From positions 124,001 to 188,000 of the forward strand of contig NZ_WSTC01000001.1 in the NCBI RefSeq assembly GCF_009789195.1: a stretch of DNA of 64,000 nucleotides, read 5' to 3'. This document shows, one piece after another, positions 49,325 to 58,116 of this stretch. The stretch's first letter is position 1; each line of letters opens with the position of its first letter. This DNA is from Paenibacillus sp. MMS18-CY102. Its GTDB lineage: Bacteria > Bacillota > Bacilli > Paenibacillales > Paenibacillaceae. Below the pieces are notes generated by a model, which saw only the letters and a list, made by a program, of their open reading frames with translations, did no database searches and had not been told where the DNA came from. A program made the position numbers and the translations under genes.

Positions 49325-49412
49325 ACACGTCCCCTCGCCTTCTCTCGCATCCCCCCGCCAACCATTTTCAGCCCGCGTTCAGCACAGCTTCAAGCCCCAT
49401 TCAGGCATCGAT
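49325..49412 (+). pseudogene. Decayed SET-gene fragment 3
   Basis: 49364-49407 repeats 48764-48807 with three or four differences; in frame it reads PFSARVQHSFKPHSGIDA. It lacks the conserved AGDEI end, so it is an even shorter remnant. The interval 48897-49451 otherwise holds only repeats. Confidence 0.6.
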
Positions 49413-49451
49413 GCGACAATAGCTTCATCATTACGATGTTGAAGCGAGGTC

Positions 49452-50387
49452 ATGTCATTGAAGAAGTTTACCCGTAAAAAGAAAATTTGGCTTAGTGCCG
49501 CCTTCGTTGCCGTTCTAATCATCGGATCCGTGCTGTATAAGCTAGCCGACCGCTATCTCATTGAGCATGTGGAGGTGCAGTTGGACGCGCCCAATTCCAC
49601 TTCCGCTACCCAATCTGCAACAGCCGCAGCCAATGCGAAATATGATGATGCGAACTACGAGAGCGACGATGTTTCTATCCATGTGGATCAAGCAATAAAA
49701 GGCTCCGGAGAGGATCAAATCACGTATTACGTGGCTGACGTAACGCTGCGCGACGGTGCAACCCTGCAAACCGCGTTAGCCAAAAATGCGTTCGGCCGCA
49801 ATATTACCGAAAACACATCGACGATTGCAACCAACAACAATGCTATTCTCGCCATTAATGGCGACTATTACGGCTTCCGCAGCGACGGGGTCGTTATCCG
49901 TAACGGCACCGTGTTTCGGGACGAGCCTGCCCGGGATGGGCTTGCCTTATTCAAGGACGGCACGATGCTGTCATACGACGAAAGCCAAATAAGCTCCTCA
50001 GAGCTAGTAAGACAAGGCGTAACGAACACGTTTTCCTTCGGCCCGATCTTGCTCAAAGAAGGCACAATACCAAGTGATTTCAGCCATGTCGAGATCGACA
50101 CCAACTTCGGCAACCACTCCATCCAAGGGGCGAACCCCCGCACGGGCATTGGCATGATTAGCCCTAACCATTACGTGCTCGTCGTCGTTGACGGACGCAG
50201 TTCGGAGAGCAAAGGGATGACACTAGCTGAATTCGCACAGTTGTTCAAGGATTTGGGCTGCACGGAAGCTTACAATCTGGACGGCGGCGGCTCTTCAACG
50301 ATGTACTTTATGGGGAAAGTCGTGAACAATCCGCAAGGCAGGGAAAAAGAACGAGGCGTGAGCGACATTATTTATGTGGGAGCTTAA
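49452..50387 (+). CDS. Phosphodiester glycosidase family protein (NAGPA)
   Basis: 311 residues with an N-terminal membrane anchor (IWLSAAFVAVLIIGSVLY) and an extracellular NAGPA domain: NNNAILAINGDYYGFRSDGVV, ANPRTGIGM, VVVDGRSSESKGMTLAEFA and EAYNLDGGGSSTM, the catalytic/metal region. Such proteins cleave sugar-1-phosphodiester bonds, probably in wall polymers or exopolysaccharide. Followed after 21 bp by a glycosyltransferase-GtrA fusion, so the two may work on the same surface glycan. Confidence 0.9.
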   Translation: MSLKKFTRKKKIWLSAAFVAVLIIGSVLYKLADRYLIEHVEVQLDAPNSTSATQSATAAANAKYDDANYESDDVSIHVDQAIKGSGEDQITYYVADVTLRDGATLQTALAKNAFGRNITENTSTIATNNNAILAINGDYYGFRSDGVVIRNGTVFRDEPARDGLALFKDGTMLSYDESQISSSELVRQGVTNTFSFGPILLKEGTIPSDFSHVEIDTNFGNHSIQGANPRTGIGMISPNHYVLVVVDGRSSESKGMTLAEFAQLFKDLGCTEAYNLDGGGSSTMYFMGKVVNNPQGREKERGVSDIIYVGA

Positions 50388-50408
50388 ACCGTCAGGAGGC
50401 GACAAAAC

Positions 50409-51425
50409 ATGACTATACTTATTCCATCCTATGAACCAGATAACCGCCTGCTTGAGCTGATCGTTCAGCTTAAAGCAACTGGCAACCATGATATCGTTGT
50501 AGTAGATGATGGGAGCGGGGAGCGCTATCGCCATATTTTCGAGAAAACGGCCGAGTATGGCTGTAAAGTGCTTACCCACGCCATTAATCTGGGCAAAGGC
50601 CGTGCCCTGAAAACCGGCTTTCAATATATGCTCGAGACCGGGCAACGAGCGTCTATTATATGCGCAGACAGCGATGGCCAGCATCTGCCCGAAGATATTA
50701 TGCGGATCGCTGAGGCAGTCGAGAAGCATCCCCGCCAAATCGTGTTAGGCAGCAGGCGCTTTACCGGCAAGGTGCCGCTGCGCAGCCGGTTCGGCAATAG
50801 CGCTACACGCATGGTGTACAGCTTTACGACCGGCACGTCGCTCCATGACACGCAAACTGGCTTGCGGGGCTTCTCGCCCGACATGCTGGATTGGTTATGC
50901 CGCATCCCTGGCGATCGTTTCGAGTACGAGATGAACATGCTGCTGGAAGCGCAGCCCGAAGGCTATCATTTGCTTGAAATCCCGATTGACACGGTATATC
51001 TCGATGATAACAAATCGTCCCATTTTCGGCCGGTTGCCGATTCGATGAGCGTCTATATGCCGATTGTAAAATTCAGCTGCTCATCGCTATTCGCTGCACT
51101 CGTGGACTACTTGCTTCTGTTTCTCGTGCATTTACTCACTTCCAGCCTATTGCTATCGGTCGTTGCGGCGCGGCTAACCAGTTCAATTATCAATTACTCG
51201 ATGAATCGAAAATTTGTCTTTGCCGAAGGCGATGGCGCCCAATCGAAGGTGCAGCGCTCGCTGCCCCGTTATTTTTCACTCGTATTGCTCATTCTCGCCC
51301 TTAATTATGGCCTGCTCTACATGCTGCACGACCGTCTATCGATCGCTCTACTGCCAGCAAAACTGCTTACCGAAAGCATCCTATTCGTTCTCAGCTACTG
51401 GGCGCAGCGAAAATTTGTCTATTAG
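50409..51425 (+). CDS. GT2 glycosyltransferase fused to GtrA-like membrane domain
   Basis: 338 residues. Residues 1-215 are a DPM1/GtrB-like GT-A glycosyltransferase (VVVDDGSGERY, CADSDGQHLPED, GSRRFTGKVPLRSRFGN); residues 220-338 are a GtrA-like four-TM region (FSCSSLFAALVDYLLLFL, ARLTSSIINYSMNRKFVF). The first makes a polyprenyl-phosphate sugar and the second is thought to flip it, so donor synthesis and export are joined in one protein. AGGAGG nine bases upstream. Confidence 0.88.
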   Translation: MTILIPSYEPDNRLLELIVQLKATGNHDIVVVDDGSGERYRHIFEKTAEYGCKVLTHAINLGKGRALKTGFQYMLETGQRASIICADSDGQHLPEDIMRIAEAVEKHPRQIVLGSRRFTGKVPLRSRFGNSATRMVYSFTTGTSLHDTQTGLRGFSPDMLDWLCRIPGDRFEYEMNMLLEAQPEGYHLLEIPIDTVYLDDNKSSHFRPVADSMSVYMPIVKFSCSSLFAALVDYLLLFLVHLLTSSLLLSVVAARLTSSIINYSMNRKFVFAEGDGAQSKVQRSLPRYFSLVLLILALNYGLLYMLHDRLSIALLPAKLLTESILFVLSYWAQRKFVY

Positions 51426-52085
51426 TTAACGTCCCAAATAGGCTTGCCGCAGCCGGAAAAAGCCGATTGCGGCACATAGCCAAGCGCCGCTTGCCATGTA
51501 CGCCCCTGCCACGTCACTCGGGTAGTGGACGCCTACATAAATCCGGCTGAGGCCGATCATAACAACGAGCAAGGTGCCCACAACCGCCAACAACGTACGG
51601 GAGCCTCTATGCTTCATATGCTTCCATAACAAATAACCCGTGACGCCATACAGCGTGAATGCCGCCATCGAATGCCCGCTTGGAAAACTGTAGCCGCCAG
51701 CCTCGACGAGCCGATCCCCTACAGGACGCGCGCGTTGAAACAGCTGTTTGAGAATCGAATTAAGCCAAGCCGACCCGCCGTTCACAACGATAAAAAAGAG
51801 CAGCTCCATACGGTAACGGAGCAGCGTAAGCACGACTAACACAATAGCACCGATGCCTACAACGGGCCAACTATCCCCTACATGCGTGATCCCTTTCATA
51901 GCTGCTGTCATCGATGGGCCTTCCAGCTTTCGCACGAACGTAATCACATGCTCATCGAAAGCTTGAATCCATGCCCCTGCTTCCCAAACTTTGATCGCGA
52001 TTCCGCAGAAACCGATCAAGAAGAGCAAGGCGATGCCAAATGGCAGCCATTTTGCCCGGATGTGAACATGCTGCTGTGCCTGCAA
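51426..52085 (-). CDS. PAP2 family phosphatase
   Basis: 219-residue polytopic membrane phosphatase with the three PAP2 motifs: KQLFQRARP, SFPSGHSMAAF and SRIYVGVHYPSDV. Likely undecaprenyl-pyrophosphate or phosphatidic-acid phosphatase, working outside the membrane. TTG start with AGGAGGGG seven bases upstream. Its stop abuts that of the convergent glycosyltransferase. Confidence 0.9.
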   Translation of the reverse strand: MQAQQHVHIRAKWLPFGIALLFLIGFCGIAIKVWEAGAWIQAFDEHVITFVRKLEGPSMTAAMKGITHVGDSWPVVGIGAIVLVVLTLLRYRMELLFFIVVNGGSAWLNSILKQLFQRARPVGDRLVEAGGYSFPSGHSMAAFTLYGVTGYLLWKHMKHRGSRTLLAVVGTLLVVMIGLSRIYVGVHYPSDVAGAYMASGAWLCAAIGFFRLRQAYLGR

Positions 52086-52174
52086 ACCATTTCCCCTCCT
52101 CTAGTTCAGCTTATTGTTTCCTTACCTTCCATTAATCTTGCAATGATGCCGATGATTCTTGTTTGCTATAAAGC

Positions 52175-52220
52175 AAAAAAAGCTGAAGCTAGTTTGTAAT
52201 GCTCTCACTAGCGCCAGCTT
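52175..52220 (-). terminator. Terminator of TatD-like gene
   Basis: Minus strand AGCTGGCGCTAGT...ACTAGCTTCAGCTTTTTTTG, a strong stem with a T-run. Confidence 0.8.
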
Positions 52221-52242
52221 TCGCTAACCGTTCACTTGACGG

Positions 52243-53058
52243 TTATGGCGTATACAAAGTTTTCGTATTACGGAACATCGCGCCTGCAACCTCCGCCTCG
52301 GGCAACCCTTTGAGCAAAGCAATCTCACGAATGACATCCACCACCATAGCCGGCGTTGTTGCACGGCCTTGGAGTGGTCCCTCGAACGGCCAAGGGCCAT
52401 CAGTCTCCGCCATCATCAGCTCAAGCGGATACATGCGAACAAGCTCACGTATCTCTTCCTCGTACAACACATCAGGTGTGATCGAAATATATCGCCCCGT
52501 TCGAATCATCCGTTCAATCGTCGCGACGTCGCCTTTGAACCAATGAAAATGAGCCCGCCGTACCTGATATTTGTCCAACAGCTCACAAACTTTTGCCGCA
52601 TCTTCGTATACCGCGTGCAGCACGAGGGTACGGCCAAGCTCTGCAGCCAGTGCCGCAAACTGCTCCAGCATATGCACATACGGCGCTTCATCGAATGAAT
52701 GGCCCGCCGTCTCCTGCTCGGTACGCGTATAGTATGGCAATCCTACTTCGCCAATCGCAAAAGCTTCGCCCGCCTCATGCCGCTCACGAATCCAAGCCAA
52801 CAGCTCCGCTAGCTCCTCATTGCTTGGCGCCGGCTGCTCCGGATGAAACCCGTAAGCGGGTATCACGAACGTTTGGTCGAGCTGGGAAAGCGCATAATTC
52901 TTCCGGCTAGATGCCAAATGCATCGATACGGCTACGAGCCCTTCACCGCCTGCTTCCCGCGCTTCGGCTGCCATACGTTCACGCTGTTCATCCTCGTAAT
53001 GGTCCCAATGGATGTGGGCATCCATCCAGCTCCAGCCCGGTGTTCCCATTTGCTTCAT
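52243..53058 (-). CDS. TatD-family metal-dependent hydrolase
   Basis: 271 residues of the amidohydrolase-like TatD family: WMDAHIHWDHYED (metal-binding HxH), YGFHPEQPAP, IGEVGLPYY, VLHAVYEDA, RAHFHWFKGD and AETDGPWPF. It differs from classical TatD in several motif positions, so nuclease activity is not certain. ATG behind GGGGTGAT. Confidence 0.88.
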   Translation of the reverse strand: MKQMGTPGWSWMDAHIHWDHYEDEQRERMAAEAREAGGEGLVAVSMHLASSRKNYALSQLDQTFVIPAYGFHPEQPAPSNEELAELLAWIRERHEAGEAFAIGEVGLPYYTRTEQETAGHSFDEAPYVHMLEQFAALAAELGRTLVLHAVYEDAAKVCELLDKYQVRRAHFHWFKGDVATIERMIRTGRYISITPDVLYEEEIRELVRMYPLELMMAETDGPWPFEGPLQGRATTPAMVVDVIREIALLKGLPEAEVAGAMFRNTKTLYTP

Positions 53059-53109
53059 CTAATCACCCCTAGGCTAATGTTCCACGCCACACCATGCGAT
53101 CCATTCCGT

Positions 53110-53970
53110 TCAATGCATGCTGTTATTGTCCAATAAAGCGTAGATTTCGCTCTCTAGCTCATTGAATGCCGCTTGATTGCGAATCGATCCTGCACGCGGG
53201 CGCGGGAACGGCACCTCGAACTCCTGAAGAACGACAGAAGGCGATGCCGATAGTACAATGATTCGATCAGATAAAAACACGGCTTCCTCAATGCTATGCG
53301 TCACGAACAGGACGGAGCGGCGATCCGCTTCCCATAGCGATAACAGCCATTGCTGCATATGAATTCGCGTTAAAGCATCGAGCGAGCCGAACGGCTCGTC
53401 GAGACACATCAATCGCTGCGGCGACAACAATGCACGGAGAAACGAGACGCGCTGCTGCATGCCGCCTGACAGCACATGCGGATAGGCTTGGGCATAATCC
53501 GCTAAGCCTACGCGCGGCAGCCACTGCTGGACAAGCGCTCTCGCTTCGCTACGATCGACACCCGCAATCGTCAGCGCCAGCTCGATATTCGCTTCTACGG
53601 TCTTCCATTGCAGCAACGACGACTGCTGCGGCATATACGCAATCCGGCCGCGTTCCCCATCGCCCGCTGCCTTGCCCTCCAGCTCAATTGTCCCCGCAGT
53701 CGGCGCTTCAAGCCCGCCAATGAGCCGGAACAACGTCGACTTCCCGCTGCCGGACGGCCCGATTACCGAGACGAACTCCCCTTCCCGGACTGATAACGAG
53801 ACGCCTCCAATTATCGTTTTGGCATGCTTGCCGCTTCCGTACACTTTGTTTACGTTATCGAGGCGCAGCACCGCCGATGCTTGCGGCTGGCTGAGTGAGG
53901 ACGCTTCTGAATTCCCGATAATCGATACGCCTTCGATTCGTTCAAGCGTTCGCGTCTCCTTGTCGCTCAT
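53110..53970 (-). CDS. thiZ: Thiamine-precursor ABC transporter ATPase
   Basis: 286 residues; NrtC/SsuB/ThiZ-type ATPase: GPSGSGKST (Walker A), LSGGMQQR (signature), CLDEPFGSLD (Walker B) and VTHSIEEA (H-loop). A 30-residue N-terminal extension is unusual. It overlaps the permease gene by 4 bp and is the last gene of the TPP-riboswitch operon, hence the pyrimidine-precursor assignment. Confidence 0.88.
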   Translation of the reverse strand: MSDKETRTLERIEGVSIIGNSEASSLSQPQASAVLRLDNVNKVYGSGKHAKTIIGGVSLSVREGEFVSVIGPSGSGKSTLFRLIGGLEAPTAGTIELEGKAAGDGERGRIAYMPQQSSLLQWKTVEANIELALTIAGVDRSEARALVQQWLPRVGLADYAQAYPHVLSGGMQQRVSFLRALLSPQRLMCLDEPFGSLDALTRIHMQQWLLSLWEADRRSVLFVTHSIEEAVFLSDRIIVLSASPSVVLQEFEVPFPRPRAGSIRNQAAFNELESEIYALLDNNSMH

Positions 53971-54734
53971 GTGCGTTCCTCCTTCTTCGGCCGCCAGCGT
54001 ATTACAAGCCGTTCAATTAATACAATAATGCCATACAACGCCAAGCTGATCGCGACAATAATAATAACAGCAGCAAAGACTCGCGGTGCCATGAAGCCTT
54101 TACGCGACATTTGCATAAAGTAGCCTAAGCCGCGATCCGCACCGATCCATTCCGCTACGACCGCCGAGGTCATGCTGTAGGTAGCCGCAATTTTCAGCCC
54201 GCTGAACATATAAGGGATCGCATTAGGCAGCTCTAGCGAGGTGAACAGCTGCAGGCGCCCTGCCCCTAGCATGCGAAGATACTCGGCTAGCTTCGCATCC
54301 CTCTCCTGCAAGCCAGCCAACATGCTGACGGCAATGGGGAAAAAGCAAACGAGCGCAACGAGCAGAAGCTTTGGCGTTAGCCCAAAACCAAGCCAGAGCG
54401 CCAGCAGTGGAGCCAATGCGATTAAAGGAATGTTCTGGGATAAAACGAGCAGCGGCGAAATCGCCTCGCGCGCTCCCGGTATTAGATGCAGCAAAGCGGC
54501 CAGCACAATGCCAGCCGCCGCTCCTCCAATAAAACCGATTAGCGCAAGCTGCAGCGTCGCGCCCGTATGATCCAGAAGGCGGGGCGCGATGCGCGATGCC
54601 TCCTGCACGATATCCATAGGGGAAGGCAGCAGATAACGTTCCACCGCCCCTCCGTCCACGACGATTTGCCATACGATAATGATAAGCGCCAACGCTATTG
54701 CAGGCGGAACGATTTTACGCCAACTACTGGCCAT
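53967..54734 (-). CDS. thiX: Thiamine-precursor ABC transporter permease
   Basis: 255 residues with about six TM segments and the EAA loop LPNAIPYMFSGLKIAATYSM split over residues 175-195, plus SAVVAEWIGADRGLGYFM. ATG at 54734 follows GGAGAAG by 7 bases; an upstream reading to 54773 overlaps the thiamine-binding gene. Belongs to the taurine/nitrate/ThiX group. Confidence 0.88.
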   Translation of the reverse strand: MASSWRKIVPPAIALALIIIVWQIVVDGGAVERYLLPSPMDIVQEASRIAPRLLDHTGATLQLALIGFIGGAAAGIVLAALLHLIPGAREAISPLLVLSQNIPLIALAPLLALWLGFGLTPKLLLVALVCFFPIAVSMLAGLQERDAKLAEYLRMLGAGRLQLFTSLELPNAIPYMFSGLKIAATYSMTSAVVAEWIGADRGLGYFMQMSRKGFMAPRVFAAVIIIVAISLALYGIIVLIERLVIRWRPKKEERT

Positions 54735-55026
54735 CTGGGTACTTCTCCAGCAAGCGGCCCATCGAAGCGCCACTGCCCGGATTGTAATAAATTTTCACTT
54801 GCGAGATAACCGAAGGGCAGCCCAGCTCTGCCATCGCTTCACTCATTTGCTGCACAACAGCTAACAGCTCCGGCAATTCGCCCTCCATCGTCGTCTCAAG
54901 CGGCGCTACCCGATAAGGAACGCCAGCAGCTTTAATAATGTCAATCGCGCGGTCGACGTAAGGAATTACGCTTTCCCCGCCCGGTGTTGTCGGTAAAATT
55001 TGAATGCTTACGAGTGCGTTTGCCAT
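54724..55026 (-). CDS. Thiamine-binding protein, MTH1187/YkoF type
   Basis: 100 residues of the DUF77/MTH1187 family: VSIQILPTTPGGESVIPYVD and a C-terminal YNPGS-like VKIYYNPGSG. Members bind thiamine or its pyrimidine part and may present it to the transporter. Encoded between the substrate-binding and permease genes. Confidence 0.85.
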   Translation of the reverse strand: MANALVSIQILPTTPGGESVIPYVDRAIDIIKAAGVPYRVAPLETTMEGELPELLAVVQQMSEAMAELGCPSVISQVKIYYNPGSGASMGRLLEKYPDGQ

Positions 55027-55054
55027 TCGTCTCTCTCCTTTGGCCTGCTATGAA

Positions 55055-56092
55055 TTAGGATTGTGGCAGGAAATCATTCGTGAATGCTTTGCCCGCGTCC
55101 AGCTTCTTATCCATCAGCTTATGGTCATACATCCAATTCGCATAGTTTTCCCAAACCGATTGCTTCTGCTCGCCCCAACGCGGCGCATCGTCGGTATATT
55201 TCGGGCTGAGCCACTTCTGGCTCGCTTTCACAAGCTCAGCATTCAAATCCGGCTCCGCCTTGATTAGAATGTCCGCCGCTGCATCCGGCTTGTCGATCGC
55301 GTACTGGTATCCTGCCGCAGCGCCCGCTACGAATGCTTTAACAACATCGGGCTTGTCCGCAATCATTTTCTCGTTCGTGGAGAGCACTGGCGTATAGTAA
55401 TCCAGCTTATCCGAATAATCGGTCAAATACATCATGTTCAGCTTCTCGCCGCGCAGCTCAGCTTCTACACCTGTCCACGCATAGTAGATCCATGCGAAAT
55501 CGATGTCCCGCTTCACAGCCGTGAAGAAATCGACGTCGCCGGTGCTGACGATTTTCACTTTGGATACATCCGCTTTATCTTCTTGCATAAGCGATCCGAT
55601 GACTGCTTCCTCTACGGGAGAGCCCCAGCCGCCATACGTTTTGCCTTCAAAATCTTTCGGAGCCTTAATGTTCTTCGCTACCGGCGATGCAAAACCGGAT
55701 GTATTATGCGCAATGACCGCAGCTATTGAAACTAGTGGCACGCCTTGCGTGCGGGCCAGTGTCACCCCTTCTTGATAGCTGACGCCGAACTCCGCTTCGC
55801 CCGATGCAACCATCGCATCCGCACCCGCTTCGCCTGGCTGCACGATTGTAACATCCAGCCCTTGCTCCTTGAAGAAGCCTTGATCTCGCGCGACATAAAG
55901 CCCTGTATGGTTCGTGTTCGGCGTCCAGTCGAGAACGACCTTCACCTTTGTCAACGGCTTGTCCGCCGCACCTTGCTCGGGCGTTGATTCCGTCTTATCT
56001 GCTTTGCCGCATGCTGCGAGCACAACCATTAGCGCGATTGCCGCCAGCCCCCATTTTCGTCCCCACTTGCTTCTTTCGTTACGGTTGCCCAT
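55055..56092 (-). CDS. thiY: HMP-precursor substrate-binding lipoprotein (NMT1/ThiY-like)
   Basis: 345-residue lipoprotein: lipobox LAAC (Cys28), then LDWTPNTNHTGLYVARDQGF, a strict NMT1/THI5 signature, and EAEFGVSYQEGVTLAR. Known relatives bind formylaminopyrimidine or HMP, so this is the capture component of the transporter. First gene of the operon, preceded by the terminator and TPP riboswitch. Confidence 0.9.
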   Translation of the reverse strand: MGNRNERSKWGRKWGLAAIALMVVLAACGKADKTESTPEQGAADKPLTKVKVVLDWTPNTNHTGLYVARDQGFFKEQGLDVTIVQPGEAGADAMVASGEAEFGVSYQEGVTLARTQGVPLVSIAAVIAHNTSGFASPVAKNIKAPKDFEGKTYGGWGSPVEEAVIGSLMQEDKADVSKVKIVSTGDVDFFTAVKRDIDFAWIYYAWTGVEAELRGEKLNMMYLTDYSDKLDYYTPVLSTNEKMIADKPDVVKAFVAGAAAGYQYAIDKPDAAADILIKAEPDLNAELVKASQKWLSPKYTDDAPRWGEQKQSVWENYANWMYDHKLMDKKLDAGKAFTNDFLPQS

Positions 56093-56175
56093 CCTTGTGC
56101 CACTCCTCTTATCACTCGTATTGCGAAATGCGATAGCAATAGCCTGCTCTGGCCAGATTCCGTCCCCATGGCATC

Positions 56176-56206
56176 ATAAAAGGCGCCTCCCTAATAGGAA
56201 GGCGCC
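56176..56206 (-). terminator. Riboswitch-controlled terminator
   Basis: Minus strand GGCGCCTTCC-tatta-GGGAGGCGCC followed by TTTTAT, between the aptamer and thiY. Confidence 0.85.
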
Positions 56207-56277
56207 GCCGTCATGCAGATTCGCGTCGCAACAAGCTTCTGCCAATCCCTCTCGGGCAGCTTCCGCCGTCGCTCCAT

Positions 56278-56374
56278 TGCCGATTCCTACGCTGGCATTA
56301 TCCAGATCAGGTTATTGGGTCAAGACGTTTAGGCGTCTCCTCTCAGCCGGTCCAAATGTCCAGCTCCCCAGGCC
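56278..56374 (-). promoter_or_regulatory. TPP riboswitch (thi-box)
   Basis: Minus strand shows GGGGAGC, CGGCTGAGAGGAG, GACCCAATAACCTGATCTGG and ATAATGCCAGCGTAGGAA, the standard thi-box core in the right order and spacing. With the downstream terminator it should switch the transporter operon off when TPP is plentiful. Confidence 0.95.
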
Positions 56375-56396
56375 TATTCGATTGTTCGCTGCCCCA

Positions 56397-56425
56397 ATTA
56401 TAGCAAATGAAGGCTAGAAAAACTA
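56397..56425 (-). promoter_or_regulatory. Promoter of the thiamine-precursor operon
   Basis: Extended -10 TGCTATAAT (TATAAT 56397-56402 on the minus strand) about 23 bp before the aptamer; -35 weak. Confidence 0.65.
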
Positions 56426-56469
56426 TACGATTTTTGTCGAATTATGTTGAAATGTTCGTTTTTAAACGA

Positions 56470-58098
56470 TCAATCCGATTCCTTTGGGCTCCCCGGCCGT
56501 TTTACGCTGCGAATCCAGTTTAAAATATCTACGTAATACGGTTCATCCTTATAATGCGCCGTATAGATGTCTTCGAAGCCCGTAATGTCCGTGCTGAGCC
56601 CTCGTTCCACAATCCGTTGGTACCATGGCAGTACCGTCGCAGCCAGCATATTGCCTTTTTCATGCTTCAGCGCTTTGGCTGATAGGCCACGCTGTTCAAA
56701 GTGGCTAAGAATTTGCAAATAGCCTTCAATGAAGTATTCGCCGAAATTATAGTCAGCCGAATCGTTGCCTGCGTAAGCGAACATTGATTTATTAATGACT
56801 GTAAAGCCTGGCTTGCGCCGAACCGCTTCCAGTTGGAGATAGATATGGTTAAAACCCGTTCCAATAAAGGCTGATTTATCTTCAATCTGTTCGTATATGG
56901 CACGCTCTAGAATAACCGAGGATAGGAAGCCCGCATTTAGCGAAGCTTTGGCGACAAACGCATCCAATCCTTCGCCGCTTTCCACTCGGGCGTTATCGTT
57001 AAGCACATCGATAAACAAGACCGAGCTGCTCCGATTCGTGTTAACGAGATGAAGGAGCGGCATGATCGTCATATCGTGAAAGAAGTCGTCATCGCCATGC
57101 AGCAGCATGTAATCCCCGCGCGCTTCATTTAACAGCTTCACGATATTGCGCTCTGCGCCGATGTTTTCCTCATTGCGCCAGTAACGAAGATTGCAGTTCG
57201 GATACTGGACCGCGAACGTTTCGAGCACCTGCTGTGTTTCATCAGGCGAAGCATTATCTGACACGACGATTTCAATAAGCGTACAGTCGCCTGTTTGCAT
57301 TACAATCGAATGCAAGCAACGGAGCAAATCAGCCGCCCGATTAAAGGTTGGGATGCAAATAGACAGCACCGGGCGTTCGCGCCGTCGCCGCATAACCGCC
57401 TCTACTTCTTCAGGCGTTCGGGCGGATATCCAATCGGCCGCTTCCGTGTCGAACATTTTGACGATTCGCGCTGGCGAGCCAACGGCTACGCAATAATCCG
57501 GCAGGCTGCGGGTAACGACGCTGTTCGCGCCGATAACGGACCCTCTGCCGATGCGAATGCCGCCTCCGATGATGCAATTGGCGCCGACCCATGTCGCTTC
57601 CCCGATGATCGTCTCATCATCGGTGCGCGTAATGCCTTGCATAATGATCGGAACACCAATTTGGCGGTATTCATGCTGCGTGTCGGAAATGTACGTATGA
57701 TGGCCATAAATCGAAAACCGTTCGAGCACGATTCGATTCGCTGCCGATACGGATACGCCCACGTTAAATTGGCAGCCGTCGCCTACGATAATTTTCGGTC
57801 GTTCGCCTGTCACCTCGGTACAAATGTTGAACCATGCACCCGTGCGCATGAACACGCCGCTGCCGATTGAGATTTCAGGCCGCCCATGCAGCTGGCAGTC
57901 GGCTTCAATATAGGTGTTATCGCCCAAATGGTAGAAGCCGTGTGATGGATCCTCGGGCTCGGATGATGTTGATGGTTCTGATGGTTCTGATGGTTCTGAT
58001 GGTTCTGCTGGTTCTGCTGGTTCTGCTGCTGCCTCCGCTGCTTTAGCGGCTTCACCAACAGTGTCCGGCGCACCGGTTTCCGATTCGTTCCTTGTCAT
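56470..58098 (-). CDS. Hexapeptide acyltransferase fused to GT2 glycosyltransferase
   Basis: 542 residues in three parts: a low-complexity Pro/Ser/Glu tract (residues 1-52, EPSEP-type repeats encoded by a 9-bp tandem repeat); a left-handed beta-helix acyltransferase (about 57-215; TWVGANCIIGGGIRIGRGSVI, ANSVVTRSLPDYCVAVGSPA); and a GT2 domain (about 240-450; SICIPTFNRAADLLRC, VVSDNASPDETQ, LLHGDDDFF). It should both acylate a sugar and transfer a glycosyl unit onto the surface glycan. Last gene of the polysaccharide operon, 18 bp after the methyltransferase. Confidence 0.9.
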   Translation of the reverse strand: MTRNESETGAPDTVGEAAKAAEAAAEPAEPAEPSEPSEPSEPSTSSEPEDPSHGFYHLGDNTYIEADCQLHGRPEISIGSGVFMRTGAWFNICTEVTGERPKIIVGDGCQFNVGVSVSAANRIVLERFSIYGHHTYISDTQHEYRQIGVPIIMQGITRTDDETIIGEATWVGANCIIGGGIRIGRGSVIGANSVVTRSLPDYCVAVGSPARIVKMFDTEAADWISARTPEEVEAVMRRRRERPVLSICIPTFNRAADLLRCLHSIVMQTGDCTLIEIVVSDNASPDETQQVLETFAVQYPNCNLRYWRNEENIGAERNIVKLLNEARGDYMLLHGDDDFFHDMTIMPLLHLVNTNRSSSVLFIDVLNDNARVESGEGLDAFVAKASLNAGFLSSVILERAIYEQIEDKSAFIGTGFNHIYLQLEAVRRKPGFTVINKSMFAYAGNDSADYNFGEYFIEGYLQILSHFEQRGLSAKALKHEKGNMLAATVLPWYQRIVERGLSTDITGFEDIYTAHYKDEPYYVDILNWIRSVKRPGSPKESD

Positions 58099-58116
58099 CT
58101 TACACGCTCCGCTTCG

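Noticed and set aside
57960-58040. Short tandem repeats as a possible CRISPR array
   Set aside because: The unit is 9 bp without spacers, within a coding sequence; no cas genes in the window.
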